NCBI GenBank assembly: GCA_949317995.1
Contig: OX439040.1
Coordinates: 54,222,089-54,286,088 of the forward strand
Reading direction: 5' to 3'
From: Acholoe squamosa
Taxonomy: Eukaryota > Annelida > Polychaeta > Phyllodocida > Polynoidae
DNA length: 64,000 bases
Under the pieces are notes generated by a model that had not been told where the DNA came from, ran no database searches, and worked only from the letters and a program-made list of their open reading frames with translations. Below are positions 22,980 through 64,000 of the stretch, one piece after another. A program made the position numbers and the translations under genes. Positions within the stretch are counted from its first letter, which is position 1. Each line of letters starts with the position of its first letter.

Positions 22980-25887
22980 ACTGAAAACTCCCTGGTTGCA
23001 GAGAGAACTTCAGAATATCAACCTTATTTTGACTTTTTGTGTAAAATGCTGTTTAACTCATATTTCGAAGCCCCCTTGTTACCAGACTATTCAAATACAC
23101 TGTAATACTGCGCACCCATATTTACATCAGGTGTAGTGTACTTTTGGATTACACCAAGACTTGCTGCTATATAGTACAAAACAATGACCCTACAGTCGGG
23201 CTCAGAGTGTAGAGATATAAGGCCTATTGGCCTTTTGTATGGCCATCACTCACTTATATGTCAGTTACCATGTAGCCAAAGTTTTCCTGGAAGCTTCATG
23301 AAGGTGCCAGGAAAGAGAAAAACAAAGCAATTATTCTTCTTGGAAAATGGAAAGGCTATAAACATAAAAACAGGAACGTTTTACTTGTTCTCATCTGTAT
23401 GGCGTCTTTACTTCCTACTGCAGAGCATAGATGGATCCCTTAGGGTACTGGGATCATTCCAACTTTTGCTGAATAAGCGCTTAGTGCAGGGTCTCTGAAT
23501 CCCACCAGAATTACAAGTCTGCTATTGTCTCTTTGTCAGACCGTCTCCTTTAGATATACATGATACCAAATCAGACTCCAACAAAGAAAAAGACAAAGAA
23601 AATAAGGGCACCTTTCAAATGGGACGAAAGCAATTTACTCTGTTAGAAATGACCATGTAGAATATTTCTACGTTGGTGATTTATGGACTTTAGCAGCTGG
23701 ATATTACTTTTTTTATTGTAAATAGAAAAGAAGGGTTGCAGATAGGAACATGGATGGAGGCAGGCATTGCATTGCTAATCATGTGGAAGAGGATGACAGG
23801 TGCATGGAAATACACTGAAAAGGTACCCTGGTAGGTGGGCTAGGGGCAAAGAGTTGGGGAAGGGAGGGGTGGCTATACGGAGGGTAGGATTGCAGGATTT
23901 GGCTACAACACTCTTATTGGTGCCTGCAGCGTGCCTGCCTCACTCTACTCCGAGCACGTGTCTTACTATACATATATAGGCCTACACTGGGAAACAAGGC
24001 ACCTGGAGGAACAGGAGGAGCCCAACCCAACCGCCTACAATCATATAAACCTCTGGACCAGGAGGTCCTTTCTTAAGGTACTAACACCGAACAACAGTGC
24101 GATTGCAAATGCCAGTATTATTACTAATTGAATTCCGGTACTGCTTGGATGGGGCACAAGTAGTATGCTAAGAAAAGACCTCTAGGGCCCATCACTTGAA
24201 CTAGGAGCCCTTGTTTAGGGCGCCATGATATAGAGAAGCCTGTCTTAGGTTTAAAACGGAAGGCATTTCAACAATGGTAAAAGTTTATGTCCTATCATTC
24301 TGAAATGCCCTCCTGGTCTAAATTTAGAATTTGATGACCCTTTGGGCGGGGTAAGGGCCTACTAAGATAAATGCTTAATAATGTTGCTTGAATTATCACA
24401 GTACTGTTTGGGGTTTTCCAGATACTCATTATAGAAGCCAAACTGTAAAATGGAAAAGCTTTTCATTTTTTAAGTTATTTAAGCCCAATGTGTAATGTGC
24501 TGAATATAGAGGTGTCCAGCCCACCTCACAGTGTTGTGAACAGTTCTGGGGATGGTGCAGAAGAGAGCCGTCAGCGTAAACGACATACTTTCTACTTTTT
24601 ATGATGGAGTAAACATAGGGGCATGTCCTACACATCGGTACCTAGGTAGTATGTAGCTGCACAACTAAACCCATCGAGGACCATTCCTAAGATAACAACT
24701 TATGTACCCGTAGTCAAGAGAACTATGTCCACAATCTAATAGAGGGACTCTTTCTGAAGAGTCAGATGCTTAACATTTGAGTATTTGACTCTAATAAATA
24801 TCCTTACATTTAGAACCATCTTACTGACTCCTCTGACCCTCCTTGAGTAGGGTAAATGCCCTTAGCATGGGACATGCTGTTCATGCCTCATACTTAAGTC
24901 TTGGGGAGTGTGGCCAGTAAGAGGTAGAATGGGGGAAAATGGCCAGCTGGCAACGTACAGCAGGTTGGCCTCATAGACACTGACAGAAGTAGGTGAGATT
25001 GAGCAGACTTGACAATGAAGTTCATACTCTATACAGTGACTCTACATTGCTTATGTGTAACACTCAAAATTTTATGCCAACTCTCCCTATCGCTGTCAGC
25101 TATGACTGTTAAGACTAAATCTGTAATCTCCATGTCTCAGAAAGCAGCAATTGTGCCACGATGGCAAGCAACCTTGAATCATTGATAACTCGTTCATCAA
25201 CTACTGTGCACACTGGGTGTAGTATGCTTATGAATTTCTAACCATAATAATTATAACTATATCCTTCATGACTAATATGACGATCCTACAATCACCCTGC
25301 CTCCTCCTCCCCTCCTCCCACCACCTTGTGTAACCCTAATTCCCCCATGTTATGTAGGTACCTGCTCGTTTATCTACCAGATAGCCACGTGCTTAATGTA
25401 GTTAGGTAACCCCGTGTTTAAGGTCCAATTCAGTTATAGTTGGCTTCAGTATGACACACATGACATGTAGCCATGGACAGGCTTGCATACATGGGTGACC
25501 CAGTTTGTCAATAATTATTGTTTTGAAAAGGTGTTCTGTTGCTGTAGAAAGAAGGATATTATGTGTGTAGTCTGCCATGCCACCCCAGGATGTTCCTTAC
25601 CTAGACATCGTGTTGTCTCATGCCTCATTGGTTGTATAATTGCTATGCAATTGTCATGGTTAGAATACAAAAGATTACCACGAAATAAATTACCATTAAC
25701 TACTACAATTTAATGTGTGCTCACTATCAAGCAAACTTGAAGATGAAAGCTCTAGTGGTGCATTAAAAATAAAGAGCTATGAGTCATAGAACTAAGCTAC
25801 CCATACTAAGCATCTTGTATCTCTTTCTGTACTTTTTACTACAATAAAGGTCATTTTGCTTTTTCCTAAAAGTACTGTTTGATGGCG
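22980..25887. other. noncoding, nothing recognised
   Basis: I looked for a hydrophobic exon ending in an S1-like IIYFVD with phase 2, which the 26,018 exon needs upstream, and found none. There is no other gene-like signal. Confidence 0.4.
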
Positions 25888-25959
25888 ACATATGTGGATC
25901 AACACGGTAAAAGGTATGCCCACGCGGGCGTACCTTTTACCGTGTTGATCCACATATGT
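25888..25959. repeat. Perfect palindrome with 29-bp arms
   Basis: The left arm 25888-25916 (acatatgtggatcaacacgg and on to aaaaggta) and the right arm 25931-25959 are exact reverse complements. The 14-base centre tgcccacgcgggcg can itself pair gccc with gggc. A GTTTGAT word flanks the hairpin on both sides (25877-25883 and 25965-25971). It ends 58 bp before the first recognised slo exon. Confidence 0.92.
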
Positions 25960-26017
25960 GAACAGTTTGATCCATAGAGGAGTTGACATCTAACCTTTTT
26001 CATCTTTGCCCTTTCAG

Positions 26018-63765
<37,748 letters not shown>

Positions 63766-64000
63766 GTAAGTATCCATATTTACAAGCACAAACATTGTGC
63801 GGGATGATCTCTGTAAAGTATGGTAGAATAATTCCTACCATCAATAGTACATCCCCCACAACCCAACTGTTATAATTGTGAAAAATACAATTATATTTTG
63901 CTGTGTAAATGAAGGGTAAATATCATACATATCAACCCTGGTAATTTCCTACTTTTAAAACGTGTTTTCCTATGGCTCTTAGTCTTTTTCACTTCTTATC
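63766..64000 (+). other. start of the next slo intron, cut by the window end
   Basis: It begins with the gtaagt donor. The open frame that continues to about 63,875 is read-through. The calcium-bowl exon is expected downstream. Confidence 0.7.

Overview
The window looks like nuclear DNA from an animal with intron-rich genes, AT-rich noncoding DNA and many short transposon remnants. The one confident protein-coding gene is on the + strand. It is a Slo1/BK-type large-conductance, calcium- and voltage-activated potassium channel (slo / KCNMA1 family). Its protein resembles invertebrate Slo1 (for example S4 with [20 protein letters not shown], and [20 protein letters not shown] in the RCK1 domain) more than vertebrate Slo3. 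The repeat types and the abundant TAGGCCTA-like words fit a marine invertebrate, possibly a deuterostome such as an echinoderm or hemichordate. That species guess is inference only.

Layout. 1-26,017: about 26 kb with no exon I can recognise. It holds a decayed non-LTR retrotransposon (about 2.6-4.1 kb), several MITE or foldback elements (1.1, 2.3, 11.7, 15.1, 16.5 and 18.2 kb), tRNA-derived SINE pieces (18.9 and 22.5 kb), an inverted pair of one repeat (20.6 and 22.8 kb), simple repeats, and isolated CTCF-like and X-box-like motifs. This stretch may be the intron upstream of the S2 exon or 5' flanking DNA. The exons for the N-terminus, S0 and S1 were not found. 26,018-63,765: 23 coding exons of the channel, 2,564 nt in total, which join in one open frame of about 854 codons with GT-AG introns throughout. 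63,766-64,000: start of the next intron. The calcium-bowl exon and the C-terminus lie beyond the window.

The exons encode, in order: the S1-S2 loop and S2; S3; S4-S5; pore helix, selectivity filter and S6; the S6-RCK1 linker; the whole RCK1 domain, including a CKQCH motif of the heme-regulatory type; a long, variable RCK1-RCK2 linker; and most of the first part of RCK2 up to just before the calcium bowl. The linker is unusual. It is built from small exons, five of which in a row (42,735-49,622) begin and end in the same phase. They could therefore be skipped or kept in any combination without a frame change.

Most notable points: the selectivity filter reads GFG, not the usual Slo1 GYG; the S6 di-glycine of vertebrate Slo1 is replaced by Cys-Ala; the linker is a modular set of microexons; three copies of one foldback element sit in three consecutive introns next to that linker; and a perfect 29-bp-arm palindrome lies 58 bp upstream of the first recognised exon.
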